A stretch of DNA of 35,388 nucleotides from the NCBI RefSeq assembly GCF_002910825.1, contig NZ_NEUB01000580.1, forward strand, positions 1-35,388, given 5' to 3'. How positions within the stretch are numbered: the stretch's first letter is position 1; each line of letters begins with the position of its first letter. The position numbers and the translations under genes are program-made. Under the pieces are notes generated by a model. The model was not told the origin of the DNA, did not search any database, and saw only the letters and a program-made list of their open reading frames with translations. Below are positions 7,558 through 15,279 of the stretch, piece by piece. Source of the stretch: Streptomyces sp. SM1. GTDB taxonomy: Bacteria; Actinomycetota; Actinomycetes; Streptomycetales; Streptomycetaceae.

Positions 7558-8917
7558 GGCGACCACCGCCCTCCCGCACGGAGGCCGCCAGGAGCGCCGC
7601 TTCCGGTGAGTAGCCGCGCCCCGCGTAACGCCAGTAGCCGACCGTGACCGTCGAGTGTTCCGGCAGGCCGAGGGCGTCCCGCTGCTGCTCCGCGCGATGG
7701 TCGGCACGGGCCTGCCGGAGCGCGGTCAGCGTGGTCGAGTAGCGGCGCGACTTGGTGGAGAAGTGGCCGCCGTATCCGAGCATGTGGGCCCAGCGCCGCA
7801 GCCCGAGCGGCACGAACTCCGGCAGGCCTCCGAGCCACCAACACGTACTGATCATGCGCAGCACGTGAGCGCGGACCGGCAACATGACCATGTGCCGTGC
7901 GTGGTGGATACGACCGTCCACGGCGCCGGCGGTCTCCGCACCCTTGGTGGCGTACTTGGCGATATAGCCCGCCACGGCCGCCGCTGAGGCAGGCCGCTCC
8001 CCCGCTGTTCGTCCGGACGAGGTGACCGGCCGTACGTCGACCTGGGTACCGAAGCGCAGCACCCGCGGCCCGATGACGGCCGAGCCGGGGGCGGTCAGCC
8101 GCACCTTTCCGACCACGGCCCGCACGGAGTCCACGAGGAGCGGCACCGTGGCCCAGCCGGGCGGGTGCGAGTCGGGCCCGTCCGGGCCGTCGAGGCGGAT
8201 CACGGCGTGGAAGTGGACCAGGCCCCGGCGCTGGTACTCGGCGACCTTCGCGTACGAGAGCCGGGCGACCTCTCCGAACTCCGTACGTGACAGGCCGACC
8301 CTCCGGGCGACCTCCCGTCGCAGCTCCAGCCCGAACCGGTGCCAAAGCCGACCGGCGGACGCGTGCCAGAGGACCGCCCCCGCGTAGTCGTAGCAGCGCG
8401 GGCAGAGGGGTTCGCCGAGACGGGGGTCGTCCGCCGGGTGGCGCTCCCGGCAACCGGCCAGAGCCCCGTGCGCGCAGTGGTCACCTGCCCGACGAGGCCG
8501 GCAGGGTCGCACGCGCCCGTCACGCTCGCGGCGCGTGTGGACCGGGCCGAACCCGGGGGCGGTGAGCGTGGCGAACACCCGTGGGTGATCCCTCACCGCC
8601 TCGCGGACACTTTTCCCTCCGACGAGCCCGGCCCGGACGAGTTGGTACGTGTCCGCCCGGTACAGGGCCGAGCAGGTCGGGCAGACCGTCGCTCGCCGGT
8701 TGCCGCACGCGGTGAGCAGGCGACCGCCGTAGGCATCCGATCCGTAGGAGAGCAGAGCGGCACCGGTCGTCGTGTCGTAGACGGTGGCCGCGCCGACCAG
8801 GTGAATCGGGTTGGTGCAGCCGCCGAGGCGGACGATGTTCCGGCGCCAAGCCGCGAAATCCGGATCCGAGGCTCTGGCGACGAGCGCCGAGACGCTCCGC
8901 GGAAGAGCTGTGGTCAT
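7547..8917 (-). CDS. repSA: RepSA-like replication initiator
   Basis: A 456-residue initiator related to RepSA of pSAM2, which starts rolling-circle replication of the excised element. Visible features are the cysteine-bearing CGNRRATVCPTCSALYRADTY stretch near the N-terminus, HPRVFATLTAPGFGPVHTRR, the HUH-like metal motif in RRGLVHFHAVIRLDG, and YIAKYATKGAE typical of the family. The ATG at 8917 (MTTALPRSVSALVAR) has GGAGG upstream at good spacing. It starts within the end of the preceding small gene and runs into xis, in agreement with one long transfer/replication operon. A putative nicking tyrosine cannot be fixed by eye. Confidence 0.92.
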   Translation of the reverse strand: MTTALPRSVSALVARASDPDFAAWRRNIVRLGGCTNPIHLVGAATVYDTTTGAALLSYGSDAYGGRLLTACGNRRATVCPTCSALYRADTYQLVRAGLVGGKSVREAVRDHPRVFATLTAPGFGPVHTRRERDGRVRPCRPRRAGDHCAHGALAGCRERHPADDPRLGEPLCPRCYDYAGAVLWHASAGRLWHRFGLELRREVARRVGLSRTEFGEVARLSYAKVAEYQRRGLVHFHAVIRLDGPDGPDSHPPGWATVPLLVDSVRAVVGKVRLTAPGSAVIGPRVLRFGTQVDVRPVTSSGRTAGERPASAAAVAGYIAKYATKGAETAGAVDGRIHHARHMVMLPVRAHVLRMISTCWWLGGLPEFVPLGLRRWAHMLGYGGHFSTKSRRYSTTLTALRQARADHRAEQQRDALGLPEHSTVTVGYWRYAGRGYSPEAALLAASVREGGGRHDA

Positions 8918-9282
8918 CGCTGACCACCTCCGCCGCCGAACGCCTGCCCCATCACGGCCGAGATCCCCTCCGGCCGTGTCTTGGCGCTGAAGCGCAGCGT
9001 CGGGTTGGTGAGCCATACGGCGGCGGCGTGCCGGGGGCACAACCACTGCTCGGTTCCGTCGAGTTCGACGAGGACGATCTGTTCCCGTCCGGCGCAGGTC
9101 GGGACCTGCGCGTCACGCTGCCTGAGGTCACAGACGAGCGGCGGGGATTTGCGCGGACGATGCGCGGTGGACAAAGTGTGAGTACTCCTTTCACTGCTCA
9201 CGTGGCGGATGGAGTGGGTTCCTGACGGGGTCGGGTTTGGCGACTTCGCGCCCCGTCGGGAGCCCGTCGTACGGGCGGTCAT
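8914..9282 (-). CDS. small AICE protein with cysteine/histidine motif
   Basis: Unknown function. The protein holds a possible zinc-binding layout, VCDLRQ…PTCAGREQIVLVELDGTEQWLCPRHAAAVW, and ends just before repSA with a 4-bp overlap. There are two credible starts in the same frame. The ATG at 9282 overlaps the upstream stop (ATGA) and follows GAGGAG, giving 122 residues. A TTG at 9177 behind a strong AAAGGAG gives about 87 residues, LSTAHRPRKSPPLVCDL. I give the longer form; the conserved-looking part begins only after the internal start. Small proteins at this place in AICEs are common and mostly uncharacterised. Confidence 0.7.
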   Translation of the reverse strand: MTARTTGSRRGAKSPNPTPSGTHSIRHVSSERSTHTLSTAHRPRKSPPLVCDLRQRDAQVPTCAGREQIVLVELDGTEQWLCPRHAAAVWLTNPTLRFSAKTRPEGISAVMGQAFGGGGGQR

Positions 9283-9569
9283 TGCCGCTCCTCGGGAGGA
9301 ATGCCGACGACGCCGTACGAGATCGGGCCGAAGTCACGGCGGGCGCCGAAGTAGCCCCGGCCGATGTCCTCCGTCGGCACACCGAGCGGAGCGGCGACGG
9401 ACTGCACGCCGTCGAGGCGCGTTGCGGAGTCGGTGGCGTCGACCAGGACGACGAGGGACGCGTGACGCGGTACGACCACGTCCGGATGGGCGGTCAGGAA
9501 GTCGATCAGCTCCCGCAGGCCGGCCAGGAAGGCGGCTCGGTCACCGGAGCGGATGACGTGGTTGGACAC
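9279..9569 (-). CDS. conserved AICE protein of unknown function
   Basis: A 96-residue soluble protein, MSNHVIRSGDRAAFLAG…, ending GPISYGVVGIPPEERQ. I see no known motif, signal peptide or membrane segment. The GTG start at 9569 has a GGGGA-type ribosome site upstream. Its stop overlaps the next start by 4 bp (ATGA), so it belongs to the transfer operon between the membrane protein and repSA. Proteins of this size and position recur in AICEs without a known function. Confidence 0.72.
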   Translation of the reverse strand: MSNHVIRSGDRAAFLAGLRELIDFLTAHPDVVVPRHASLVVLVDATDSATRLDGVQSVAAPLGVPTEDIGRGYFGARRDFGPISYGVVGIPPEERQ

Positions 9570-9602
9570 AGGGAGTCCCCTTGTCGGTCGGTGGTGGGGT
9601 GG

Positions 9603-9797
9603 TCAGAAGCGGAGTTGGCCGAGGAAGCCGTTCACTCCGTCGAGGAGGGCCTGAACCACGGGTGCGGCCACGGTCCGGGCGAGCAGGAAGCCGAAGGTTC
9701 CGCAGAGCAGCGCGTCGGCCCACCTGAGGTACCGGATGCGCAGGAGGAACCAGATCAGCAGGCCGAGCAGCAGAACGGCCGACATGGACACCAGCAC
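9603..9797 (-). CDS. small membrane protein, Spd-like
   Basis: A 64-residue protein with two hydrophobic segments (about residues 5–20, VSMSAVLLLGLLIWFLL, and 28–48 around ALLCGTFGFLLARTVAAP). Small hydrophobic proteins encoded beside tra genes in pSAM2, pIJ101 and relatives are spread (Spd) proteins that carry incoming plasmids from the first recipient compartment along the mycelium. This fits by position and topology, not by recognised sequence. The GTG at 9797 lies 12 bp after the tra stop with GAGAGGGG upstream; an ATG at 9785 is an alternative. Confidence 0.7.
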   Translation of the reverse strand: MLVSMSAVLLLGLLIWFLLRIRYLRWADALLCGTFGFLLARTVAAPVVQALLDGVNGFLGQLRF

Positions 9798-9809
9798 GGC
9801 AAGCCCCTC

Positions 9810-11129
9810 TCACGGTTCGACGTGCAGTTCGGACAGGGCGGGAGTCAGGTGCGCGTACTCGGCGGCCACGGCTTCCGCGTCCGCTTCCGTGATCAGGTGG
9901 GACCGGGCGCGCTCCCAGCCGTCGCCGGAGGCAAGGACGGCGGTACCGGCCTGCTCCGGGGCGATGGCCTGGGCCGCCTTCAGCGCGTCGGGATTGAGAT
10001 CGCCGAGCGCCATCTCTGCCGTACCGGGGTCGGCCACGCGGTGGCACACCCGGCCGCCCAGTTGCGCCCGCAGAGCCGTGACACCGGGCCCGAGGTCGGA
10101 GCCGACACGCTGGCCGGCCACCACGAGGAACACCCCGAGCGCCGCCCCGAGTTGGGCCAGCCGGATCAGCGCCGTACCGGCCGCGTGCGCTTCGTCCTTC
10201 TCGTTCCGGCTGGCCACGAGGAAGAGTTCCGCGATCTCGTCGACGATCACGACGACGGGGACCGGGCGTTCCTTGTCGGGCAGACCCCAGATGTTCCGGA
10301 CGCGGGCCGCCCGGCAGAGGGACATCCGGTCGAGGGTCAGGTCAACGAGGGCGGTCAGCAGCCGCACTGCTTGCTCTCGGTTCGTCGCGAGGGCGGACAG
10401 CCGAGGCTCGTAGAGGGACAGTTCCATGCCGCCCTTGCAGTCGATGCCGACCAGGGCGACGGGCTGCGGCGCGAGGCCCGCCACGAGGGCGTTGATCAGC
10501 GTCGACTTTCCCGAGCGCGTGGCCCCGACGATCAGCCAGTGAGGGACGCGCCGCAGGTCGACCACCCACGCGGCCCCGGTCTCCAGGGCGCCCACGGTCA
10601 CCCGGAGCAGATGGCCGGGCCCTCGCTGCTTCGGCACCTGCGGGTCTGCCAGCGGGTCGACCGCCGACGCGACGATCCGTACGCCCCCCGGTTTCCAGGA
10701 GGTCACCCGCACCGCGTGCACCTGCCAGCTTTCCGCCATGGCGGGGGCCGCTTTGACGAAGTGCTCCGGCACTTGACCCGGCAGCAGCCTCACGAGCAGG
10801 ACGAAGCCGCCGGAGGTCGGGCGTATGAGCCCCCGGCGAGGCACCCGCGGCTGAGGCGGAGGCGCCCCCTTGCCGACGAGCCCGGACACGACGGTCAACG
10901 CCGGCCGACGGCTCACGGCAAGCCCGCAGCCCGCCATCAGGGGCCGCCAGGTCTGCACGACCCGGAAGGCCACGGCCGGGAAGCCGCATAACAACCACCA
11001 AGCGCCGGGATAGCGGCTGCGCAGGGCCGGGCCCGCCAGAAACAGACCCGGCACCAGCACGGCGGCCACCACCAGAACCCAGCTCGGCCACGTCGCGTCG
11101 GCCGAAGTAGCGGAGGCCAGTTCCATCAC
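9810..11129 (-). CDS. traSA: FtsK/SpoIIIE-type conjugative DNA translocase (TraSA-like)
   Basis: The transfer ATPase of the element. Streptomyces Tra proteins form hexameric pumps that move double-stranded DNA between hyphae, unlike relaxase/T4SS systems. The 439-residue protein has N-terminal membrane segments (about 15–35 and 42–60), a Walker A GATRSGKST at 202–210 and a Walker B VVVIVDE at 292–298, followed by the QRVGSDLGPGVTALRAQLG segment typical of FtsK-like motors. The GTG at 11129 overlaps the upstream stop by 4 bp (an ATG lies one codon later). It is the only large transfer protein in the element. Confidence 0.93.
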   Translation of the reverse strand: MMELASATSADATWPSWVLVVAAVLVPGLFLAGPALRSRYPGAWWLLCGFPAVAFRVVQTWRPLMAGCGLAVSRRPALTVVSGLVGKGAPPPQPRVPRRGLIRPTSGGFVLLVRLLPGQVPEHFVKAAPAMAESWQVHAVRVTSWKPGGVRIVASAVDPLADPQVPKQRGPGHLLRVTVGALETGAAWVVDLRRVPHWLIVGATRSGKSTLINALVAGLAPQPVALVGIDCKGGMELSLYEPRLSALATNREQAVRLLTALVDLTLDRMSLCRAARVRNIWGLPDKERPVPVVVIVDEIAELFLVASRNEKDEAHAAGTALIRLAQLGAALGVFLVVAGQRVGSDLGPGVTALRAQLGGRVCHRVADPGTAEMALGDLNPDALKAAQAIAPEQAGTAVLASGDGWERARSHLITEADAEAVAAEYAHLTPALSELHVEP

Positions 11130-11476
11130 TGCCCGGCCCCCTTACCCGCCGAGGTGGCGGGAGCGCTCAGGGGCCGGATCTCCGCCGCGCGGAACGCGAT
11201 CCCGTGCCGCCCGTCGTTCTCCCACGGCGTGGCGACCAGGTCCCGCACGGCCACGGGCATGCCGAGCTGCACACCGGCCGGCTCACCGGCCACGCTCACG
11301 TTCACGACGTCGGCCGACGTCCCCGCCATCAGGCAGAGACCGACCTGGTACACCGTCTTGCCGGTCTCGCGGTCGACGCGAAGCTGACCGGTCTCACGGT
11401 TGGCGACCCGCGGCGCCGGGGGGACTGCGCAGATGATCCCCGTGTACTTCGCGGTGTCGATCGGAAGGCTTGCCAC
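11126..11476 (-). CDS. conserved AICE protein, first gene of transfer operon
   Basis: A 116-residue protein, MASLPIDTAKYTGIICAVPP…, of a type found immediately upstream of tra in many Streptomyces AICEs; its function is not known to me. It has no membrane segment; the mix of short strands (VYQVGLCLMAG, VVNVSVAGEP, VRDLVATPWE) would suit a small beta-barrel, which is inference. The GTG at 11476 follows GAGGAGAA. As the first gene after the operator region it should be directly controlled by the divergent GntR repressor. Confidence 0.75.
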   Translation of the reverse strand: MASLPIDTAKYTGIICAVPPAPRVANRETGQLRVDRETGKTVYQVGLCLMAGTSADVVNVSVAGEPAGVQLGMPVAVRDLVATPWENDGRHGIAFRAAEIRPLSAPATSAGKGAGQ

Positions 11477-11532
11477 AGTTCGGTTCTCCTCATCACTTGG
11501 GCACCCGAAGGGGAATCCTTCGGGTTGCTAGA

Positions 11533-11581
11533 CCACCCGTAGTACGGATGGCTCAGGCAAGGTTGCCCACCCGTAGTACGG
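11533..11581. promoter_or_regulatory. two 15-bp direct repeats, operator candidate for transfer operon
   Basis: CCACCCGTAGTACGG occurs at 11533–11547 and 11567–11581, 34 bp apart start to start. Each contains the odd palindrome CCGTA-G-TACGG. They lie in the 207-bp gap between the transfer operon and the divergent GntR gene, nearer the transfer side, so repression of tra by the GntR protein is a reasonable inference. Confidence 0.6.
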
Positions 11582-11608
11582 GTTGTCAACTGCCCTGAGG
11601 TGAGGGAA

Positions 11609-11656
11609 GCTTCTTTCTGTCGTGACAGACAGCCATCTGTCACGACAGAAAGAAGC
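11609..11656. promoter_or_regulatory. perfect 21-bp inverted repeat before gntR
   Basis: The left arm 11609–11629 and right arm 11636–11656 are exact reverse complements with a 6-bp spacer. The arms contain CTGTCGTGACAG-type sub-palindromes on each side. The right arm ends 28 bp before the gntR start, so it covers the likely gntR promoter; autoregulation or a transcript hairpin are both possible. Confidence 0.7.
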
Positions 11657-11683
11657 AGTTGTCCACGGCCATGGAGGGCCCGC

Positions 11684-12424
11684 ATGCCGCCGAAGAACAC
11701 GCAGCCGAAGTACCGGCAGATTGCCGACTACCTGCGCGGAGGCATCCTGGACGGCACCTTCCCCTCCGGCCAACCCCTGCCCTCCGAAGAGGCGTTGGCG
11801 AAGCAGTTCGGTGTGACGCGCCCTACGGTGCGCCAGGGCTTGAGCGAGCTACGGGCTTCCGGTCTCGTCGAGGCCATCATGGGCCGCGGAACCTTCGCCC
11901 GCTCCCCACACAGCCGACCTAGTCACACGCGCCCGCGGGGCGTACGCAGAGCATCTGACGGCCGGTACATCGAGGCTGACGGCATCCGCTGGACCGACGC
12001 CGAACCACCGGTAGCCACCCGCACCGACGCCCCGCTTGCCCTCGCGGACCTACTCCGCATCCCGCCGGGCGAGCCCATGTTCACGTACGACGCGTTGCAG
12101 ACGGCAGACCACGGCCACCTCCGCCAGCTCCACCGGACGTACATCCCGTTCTCGATACTCATCGACACCAAGTACGAGGACGAGGCCCCGCCGCCGGCCC
12201 CGGACCTCTACGCAGCGCTTGCCGGCCTGGGCCACGAACTCCACTTCACGGAGTACGTCCGCACCCGCATGCCCCTGCCGGACCAGGCCCAGACCCTCCG
12301 GCTCGCAGACGGGGTCCCGCTGCTGTACGTCATCCGCGTGACCCTCACAGAGGCTGACAGGCCCCTCGCCCTGGAGGAGTTCCACCTTCCGGGCGACGAG
12401 CTGGAGCTGTCGTTCCGGCTGTAG
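11684..12424 (+). CDS. GntR/HutC-family repressor (KorSA-like)
   Basis: A 246-residue regulator with an N-terminal GntR winged helix (about 8–70: YRQIADYLRGGILDG, then RPTVRQGLSELRASGLVEAIMGRGTF) and a C-terminal UTRA effector domain (about 85–240). In pSAM2 the homologue KorSA represses the genes that trigger replication and transfer; this gene sits in the same place, divergent from the transfer operon. The ATG at 11684 follows GGAGGG. The long inverted repeat and paired direct repeats between the two transcription units are its probable operators. The effector ligand is unknown. Confidence 0.92.
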   Translation: MPPKNTQPKYRQIADYLRGGILDGTFPSGQPLPSEEALAKQFGVTRPTVRQGLSELRASGLVEAIMGRGTFARSPHSRPSHTRPRGVRRASDGRYIEADGIRWTDAEPPVATRTDAPLALADLLRIPPGEPMFTYDALQTADHGHLRQLHRTYIPFSILIDTKYEDEAPPPAPDLYAALAGLGHELHFTEYVRTRMPLPDQAQTLRLADGVPLLYVIRVTLTEADRPLALEEFHLPGDELELSFRL

Positions 12425-12791
12425 CACAGCCGTGTCGGGTCCCAGTTGGTTCAGATTTTCTCTACGTCATCAAGGCGGCTCGCTCCGCTCACCGCGCGCG
12501 GCCCGGCCCCCGGCCGGGCCTGCGCTCCTGCCTCCGTCCCGCTCCAGCCCGGCCGGTGCCCGTGCCGCGCCTGGCAGGCGAGCCGAATCCCATGAGTCGA
12601 ATACCGCACACAGGCTGATCAAGGCCAAAACGATGCCTCCGATGGGGGATCGGCCAGCACCGGGATGGAGGGGGCGCCGTCGCCGACTGCGGACCCGTAA
12701 GGGGCGTGCGCGGGGAGCTCCCATCCCGTCCACCGTCGCCCCAGGCGGAGCCGAGCGGACGGGGCCCAACCAGGGCGCGAGCTGAAAAGGA
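12425..12791. other. non-coding region after gntR; candidate cis-acting transfer locus or origin
   Basis: 367 bp without a convincing gene. It holds GC-rich palindromic stretches such as CGGCCCCCGGCCG-like and GGGAGCTCCC (about 12715–12724). Open frames on both strands here are arginine/proline-rich composition artefacts. The position next to gntR, at the junction between backbone and cargo, is where a clt (transfer) site or replication origin could lie, but I found no clear short tandem repeats. Confidence 0.35.
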
Positions 12792-13748
12792 TCACTCATA
12801 GGGGCCGAGGAACCGTGAGCCGTTCAAGTGGATCAGGTGGTCGGGCGCGTCAGCCACCCAGGCTTCGGTCTCCCATGCGAGGTCGGCCAGCCACTTACGC
12901 ATCGTGGCACGGTCCGGGAAGCAGTTCACGAACACCAGCCCTGCTTTGTCCGTCGCGAAGAGTTTCTTTAGGTGCTCACGCCGTCCGAAGTCGATCGGTC
13001 CGTGAGAAGTGACGGCCTCCATCAGGAAAAGCCAACCGCGCTGCTCGTCGTAAACCACGAGGTCCGGGTTTTTGCCGTGCTCGTCAAAGGCCAACCCGAG
13101 ACGTGCGAAGACGTCGTCTTGGCGGATGTCGTAGCGGTGATCCTTGGCGTCCCCCAGGTAGAGCACCTGTCCGCCGGGGGCGAAGCGAGGGCAAAACTCC
13201 TCGACCATGTCCCGGATCAGAGGATTCTGGCCACCGGGAGAGAGGCGAAACAGAGAACCATCAGGAAGCGTGACCGGGAGCATCTGCATCTCGCGGGTTG
13301 CCTTATAAGCGGCCTGCTGGGTGGGAGCCTCGGACACCCAGGCATCGAGGGCATCTTGAAACCCCCGGGTGCCGAAGAGACGCACTACGGACAGAGCAGC
13401 CGGAGCGATCCGGTAGTTGTTCTTGGAGGAGTTGACCGCGCGCCCTTCGGGAGCATCGGAGTTGTGCTCAGCGAACCCCGCGTCGACGAACTGGTGGAGC
13501 GTCTGCTTACGGAAGGTCTCGCGCGAGTTCGGGGCATACCCTTTGTCCCATTTTTCCGCAATGACACCCATGATTTCCGTGACGCCGAGGCGCGGGTTGG
13601 TCGCCGTTCCCCACGGCTTGCCGGGCTCCAGGCCGAGCAGCGCGAGGGCCGTCAGGGCAGATCTGTTATTGCAGCGGATCTTGTCGAAGCCGAAGGCTTG
13701 CAGGAGGGCGCTGGCGTTGTCGACGGATGCTCGTAAAGTGCTGATCAC
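12792..13748 (-). CDS. BsuBI/PstI-family type II restriction endonuclease
   Basis: A 318-residue protein of the BsuBI/PstI endonuclease family, which cuts CTGCAG in the characterised members (R.BsuBI is of nearly the same length). The C-terminal half carries the family block: YLGDAKDHRYDIRQDDVFARLG (197–218), then NPDLVVYDEQRGWLFLMEAVTSHGP split over 227–251, with PD at 228–229 and E244 as likely catalytic acids. The N-terminal half contains predicted DNA-recognition helices. The GTG at 13748 overlaps the methyltransferase stop by 4 bp (GTGA), so the nuclease is made after and coupled to the protective enzyme. The specificity of this copy is inferred, not shown. Confidence 0.88.
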   Translation of the reverse strand: MISTLRASVDNASALLQAFGFDKIRCNNRSALTALALLGLEPGKPWGTATNPRLGVTEIMGVIAEKWDKGYAPNSRETFRKQTLHQFVDAGFAEHNSDAPEGRAVNSSKNNYRIAPAALSVVRLFGTRGFQDALDAWVSEAPTQQAAYKATREMQMLPVTLPDGSLFRLSPGGQNPLIRDMVEEFCPRFAPGGQVLYLGDAKDHRYDIRQDDVFARLGLAFDEHGKNPDLVVYDEQRGWLFLMEAVTSHGPIDFGRREHLKKLFATDKAGLVFVNCFPDRATMRKWLADLAWETEAWVADAPDHLIHLNGSRFLGPYE

Positions 13749-15205
13749 TCCGCTGAGCCTACGACAGCGGGGAACATGTCAGCTACGAGAGCGTCGAGCT
13801 TCGCCTGTTCCGGGAGCCATTCCGGCGCGTTCTGCGCCAAGCGCACCAAGTCGTCACGAGAGGGGAAGGGGAGCGTCTTGACGTCCCCGGCGTTGACCTG
13901 GGTGTGCCCGGAGAAGGTGCGGAAGATCGCGTCGAGCGTCGAGGAGTTCAGCCAGAGCATCAGTCCATGCGCGAGCTGAGGGTCGATAGGTCCCTTCTTC
14001 TCGTGCAGGTAGTTGGTCTTATTGTCCAAGGCGACCGGGCCGTCGTGCTTCCAGACGCCCGCGACCACGCGACGCTTCTCCTCCTTGGCGGAGAAGCGCT
14101 TGATGACGACGTAGTACCCTTCGGGCAGGAGCAATTTGCGGGCGGCCTCGGTGCTAGGGGAGAAGCCCTGCGGCTTCTTCGCGGGGCGCTGCGGCCACTC
14201 GATCTCTCCGCCGCGCACGTTGGCCTGGTAGACCATCGGCACGACACCTTCGGCGCTGAGGTCATCGGTCAAGTGCTCGCGGTTGCGGAAGTCAACCACC
14301 TTGCCCGTACTAACGCCCAATCCCAGGTCGGCCAGAGTGAACGAGGCGGCCGGCGGCACGACAGCGGCGTCATCGAAGCGCACGAACCGCTCTCGGTCCC
14401 CGGGCAGGACCACGGCGCCGAACGGGACGGTACGACGCAGCGGGACGTCGTCGTGTGCGATCGACGCCGACAGGACGACCTCTGGCTGCTGGTCGCCCCG
14501 CGTGCCAGCCACGATGACGTTTTCCTGGAGGACGCCGGTGTCAGCGAAGACTGTGCTGCGGCTCTCGAAGACGTGCAAGAGGTCGAGGCTGGTGCGGTCG
14601 AGCATCCACTGGCGGAACGCGCGATGGTAGGTGCCGTTGGCCCAGGAGCGGGGCACGATGATCGAGATCTGGCCGCCGAGGGCAAGGGCAGCTGTAGCCT
14701 TGGCCCAGAAGGCCGTGTAGACGTTGCTGGTATCGACCAGGTGGTGCGCGATGCGCGTACGGTGCAGGCTGCCTGCGGCGAGCTTTCCATAGGGTGGATT
14801 GGCGACGACGAGGTCGAACGGCCCGTCGATGAGTGCGTCATCGTCGGTGAGGTAGTCGCCCTGCACGAGGTCGAACGTGGTGCCGTAGGTTGCCCTGCAT
14901 TCCTCGAGCGTGGTGCGCAGGTAGGGCATGACCTGCGGGTCGGTCTCCACAGCAACAACGTGAACGTCGAGGTCAGGGCGCTCTTCATGCAGTCGAGTCA
15001 CCAGTGCGGCGGTCAGCGAGCCGACCCCAGCGCCGGGGTCCAGAACGCGCACGGTATTGCTCAGCGCATCTAGGCGAAACATCGAGGCGATCAGGTCGGC
15101 GGCTGGCGCAGGGGTGAAGAACTGCCCCAGGGCGGCCTGAGTCCGAGGGGCAAGGACGCTGAGCGCCTCCACCCGTCGTGCCTCGGTGTTCTCAATCAGT
15201 TTCAC
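13745..15205 (-). CDS. N6-adenine DNA methyltransferase of the BsuBI/PstI-type system
   Basis: The protective partner of the adjacent nuclease. The 486-residue protein has the gamma-class layout: LGQFFTP (26–32), SAM-binding motif I LDPGAGVGSL (55–64), catalytic motif IV NPPYG (136–140), and a C-terminal target-recognition half. M.BsuBI and M.PstI are about 500 residues, a good fit. The frame is open to a GTG at 15229, but the GTG at 15205 (VKLIENTEARR) has AGAGGAGC at ideal spacing, so I chose it. A consensus-like promoter and a 19-bp palindrome lie directly upstream. No separate C (controller) gene is seen. Confidence 0.9.
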   Translation of the reverse strand: MKLIENTEARRVEALSVLAPRTQAALGQFFTPAPAADLIASMFRLDALSNTVRVLDPGAGVGSLTAALVTRLHEERPDLDVHVVAVETDPQVMPYLRTTLEECRATYGTTFDLVQGDYLTDDDALIDGPFDLVVANPPYGKLAAGSLHRTRIAHHLVDTSNVYTAFWAKATAALALGGQISIIVPRSWANGTYHRAFRQWMLDRTSLDLLHVFESRSTVFADTGVLQENVIVAGTRGDQQPEVVLSASIAHDDVPLRRTVPFGAVVLPGDRERFVRFDDAAVVPPAASFTLADLGLGVSTGKVVDFRNREHLTDDLSAEGVVPMVYQANVRGGEIEWPQRPAKKPQGFSPSTEAARKLLLPEGYYVVIKRFSAKEEKRRVVAGVWKHDGPVALDNKTNYLHEKKGPIDPQLAHGLMLWLNSSTLDAIFRTFSGHTQVNAGDVKTLPFPSRDDLVRLAQNAPEWLPEQAKLDALVADMFPAVVGSAE

Positions 15206-15217
15206 GTCCGCGCTCCT

Positions 15218-15236
15218 CTCACGGGGCACCCGTGAG
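15218..15236. promoter_or_regulatory. palindrome between promoter and start of methyltransferase gene
   Basis: CTCACGGG-gca-CCCGTGAG, 8-bp arms with a 3-bp spacer, lies in the predicted 5' leader and abuts the ribosome site of the methyltransferase gene. It could be an operator for autoregulation or a leader hairpin that tunes translation. Confidence 0.5.
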
Positions 15237-15250
15237 GCTGTTGGTGGAGA

Positions 15251-15279
15251 TACATACTAAGTCCGCCACCCCGTGGCAA
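15251..15279 (-). promoter_or_regulatory. promoter of restriction-modification operon
   Basis: On the minus strand, -35 TTGCCA (15279–15274) and -10 TATGTA (15256–15251) are separated by 17 bp. The start of transcription would be about 40 nt before the methyltransferase GTG. This is a better sigma70-type match than most promoters in the window. Confidence 0.55.

Noticed and set aside
9237-10991. 584-codon plus frame opposite the transfer operon
   Set aside because: Shadow of the small genes and the translocase, whose Walker motifs fix the true strand.
12432-12799. Two overlapping 110–117-codon frames after gntR
   Set aside because: Arg/Pro/Gly-rich on both strands, no ribosome site. The DNA may be conserved for a structural reason instead.
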